Assembly: GCA_038233815.1 (NCBI GenBank)
Contig: JBBSVE010000045.1
Coordinates: 1 to 21,771, forward strand
Direction of reading: 5' to 3'
Length of the DNA: 21,771 bases
Source of the DNA: JBBSVE01 sp038233815
Lineage (GTDB): Bacteria; Pseudomonadota; Alphaproteobacteria; Rhodobacterales; Rhodobacteraceae
Both the position numbers and the translations under genes were made by a program. Shown one piece after another: positions 20,940 through 21,771 of this stretch (positions within the stretch are counted from its first letter, which is position 1; every line of letters begins with the position of its first letter). A model generated the notes under the pieces. That model made no database searches. It was not told where the DNA came from and saw only the letters and a program-made list of their open reading frames with translations.

Positions 20940-21732
20940 ACCGTTCTCCGTGACCGCGCTGCCGGGGTTCGCGGGCATCGCGATCCTTGTGTTCGTGGTG
21001 CTTTATGCGCCGATCGTTACGCTGGTGGCCTATTCGTTCAACGCGGGCTCCTCCGTCGGGCTGTGGGAGGGGCTGTCGACGCGCTGGTATCTCAAGGCGT
21101 GGAACAACGTGGCCGTGCAGGACGCGACGCTCAGGAGCCTCGTGATCGCCGTGTCCGCCGCCGTGGTGGCGACGGTGGTGGCGACGATGGCCGCTTTGGG
21201 CACCACCCGGCGCGGCGCGTTCCGGGGGCAGACCTTCATCTACGTGATGATCAACCAGCCTCTGATGGTGCCGGAGATCGTGACCGCCGTGGCGCTTCTG
21301 ATCGTCTTCGCCTGGGTCAAGGTCGCGACCGGCTATCAGGGGCTGGGCTATCTGATCCTCGCCCATTCCGCGTTTTGCGTGCCGTTCGCCTATCTGCCGA
21401 TCCGCGCCCGGCTGGAGGGGATGGACCTGAGCCTCGAGACCGCCGCCGCCGACCTCTACGCGACGCCGTGGCAGACGTTCCGGCGGATCACCCTGCCCCT
21501 CCTGATGCCCGGCATGATCGCGGGCGCGATGCTCGCCTTCGTCATCAGCCTCGACGATGTGGTGATCACCGAGTTTGTAAAATCCGCGGGGCAGGATACA
21601 CTGCCGACCTACATGCTGGGCCAGTTCCGCCGCGCCATGACGCCGGAGGTCAACGCCATCGCCACCGCCCTTCTGGGGTTTACCGTGGTGCTGCTGACGG
21701 CGTTCTTTCTGCTGACGCGCAACCGCGGCTGA
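20932..21732 (+). CDS. ABC transporter permease, PotC-like
   Basis: The 266-residue inner-membrane protein is the second permease of the importer. It has the PotC-like start FAGIAILVFVVLYAPIVTLVAYSFN, about six transmembrane segments and an EAA loop, LETAAADLYATPWQTFRRITLPLLMPG (about residues 167-193). The ISLDDVVITEF segment near residue 206 is a family hallmark. Its ATG overlaps the first permease gene by 8 bp, with GGAGGA just upstream as ribosome-binding site, so the two permeases should be made in equal amounts. It is complete, ending 39 bp before the window edge. Confidence 0.93.
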   Translation: MARPFSVTALPGFAGIAILVFVVLYAPIVTLVAYSFNAGSSVGLWEGLSTRWYLKAWNNVAVQDATLRSLVIAVSAAVVATVVATMAALGTTRRGAFRGQTFIYVMINQPLMVPEIVTAVALLIVFAWVKVATGYQGLGYLILAHSAFCVPFAYLPIRARLEGMDLSLETAAADLYATPWQTFRRITLPLLMPGMIAGAMLAFVISLDDVVITEFVKSAGQDTLPTYMLGQFRRAMTPEVNAIATALLGFTVVLLTAFFLLTRNRG

Positions 21733-21763
21733 TCCGGTTAGCACGCTTTCCAAGAAACCATCC

Positions 21764-21771
21764 AAGGGAGA
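21764..21771 (+). promoter_or_regulatory. Ribosome-binding site of the next gene beyond the window
   Basis: AAGGGAGA at the last bases of the window is a strong Shine-Dalgarno on the same strand as the transporter. The next gene should start within about 10 bp and, by family practice, encode the periplasmic substrate-binding protein. This is inference, as none of the gene is visible. Confidence 0.5.

Overview
The window is about 21.8 kb of very GC-rich DNA, densely packed and mostly coding. There is no rRNA, tRNA, insertion sequence, integrase or CRISPR array that I can see, and no gap between genes longer than about 200 bp. Gene content points to an alphaproteobacterium, most likely of the Rhodobacteraceae (Roseobacter/Rhodobacter group). 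The indicators are an rluD-rpoH neighbourhood, a DUF6476-type small membrane protein, a hybrid histidine kinase and a polyamine-type ABC transporter. This assignment is inference from gene families, not from a database match.

Layout. (1) 1-1395: the signal-peptide end of a secreted protein leaving the window on the minus strand, then a plus-strand SCP2 lipid-binding protein translationally coupled to a lysophospholipase-like hydrolase. (2) 1399-6305, minus strand: a five-gene operon. In transcription order it encodes a circularly permuted ATP-grasp protein, an alpha-E helical protein, a transglutaminase-like cysteine enzyme, the proteasome-related peptidase Anbu and a D-2-hydroxyacid dehydrogenase. 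The first four genes are the known Anbu gene set, whose biological role is unresolved. The dehydrogenase is attached by a 4-bp overlap. This is the most interesting system in the window. (3) 6461-9185, plus strand, divergent from the Anbu operon: an MBL-fold ligase-associated exonuclease and its ATP-dependent DNA ligase, separated by an unusual double hairpin. (4) 9213-11579: a small secreted Cys/Pro-rich protein of unknown function and an M3 oligoendopeptidase. (5) 11590-15228, minus strand: a Gfo/Idh/MocA oxidoreductase, a GFA-family zinc protein, heat-shock sigma factor RpoH and a RluD-type pseudouridine synthase. (6) 15228-18846, plus strand: a DUF6476-like membrane protein, a hybrid histidine kinase and an amidase. 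(7) 18905-21732: the ATPase and two permeases of a polyamine/spermidine-type ABC importer. The ribosome-binding site of a further gene, expected to be the substrate-binding protein, lies at the window edge.

How genes may work together. The Anbu operon looks like one biochemical module: ATP-dependent ligation plus Cys- and Thr-dependent hydrolysis. The exonuclease and ligase form a DNA-repair pair. The amidase and ABC importer may handle uptake and hydrolysis of an amide compound. Regulatory points worth attention are four promoters sharing a TTG-N20/21-TAG pattern, a candidate RNA thermometer over the rpoH ribosome-binding site, rluD and the DUF6476-like gene sharing a start-codon base pair, and a 20-codon mini-ORF joining the ABC ATPase to its permease.
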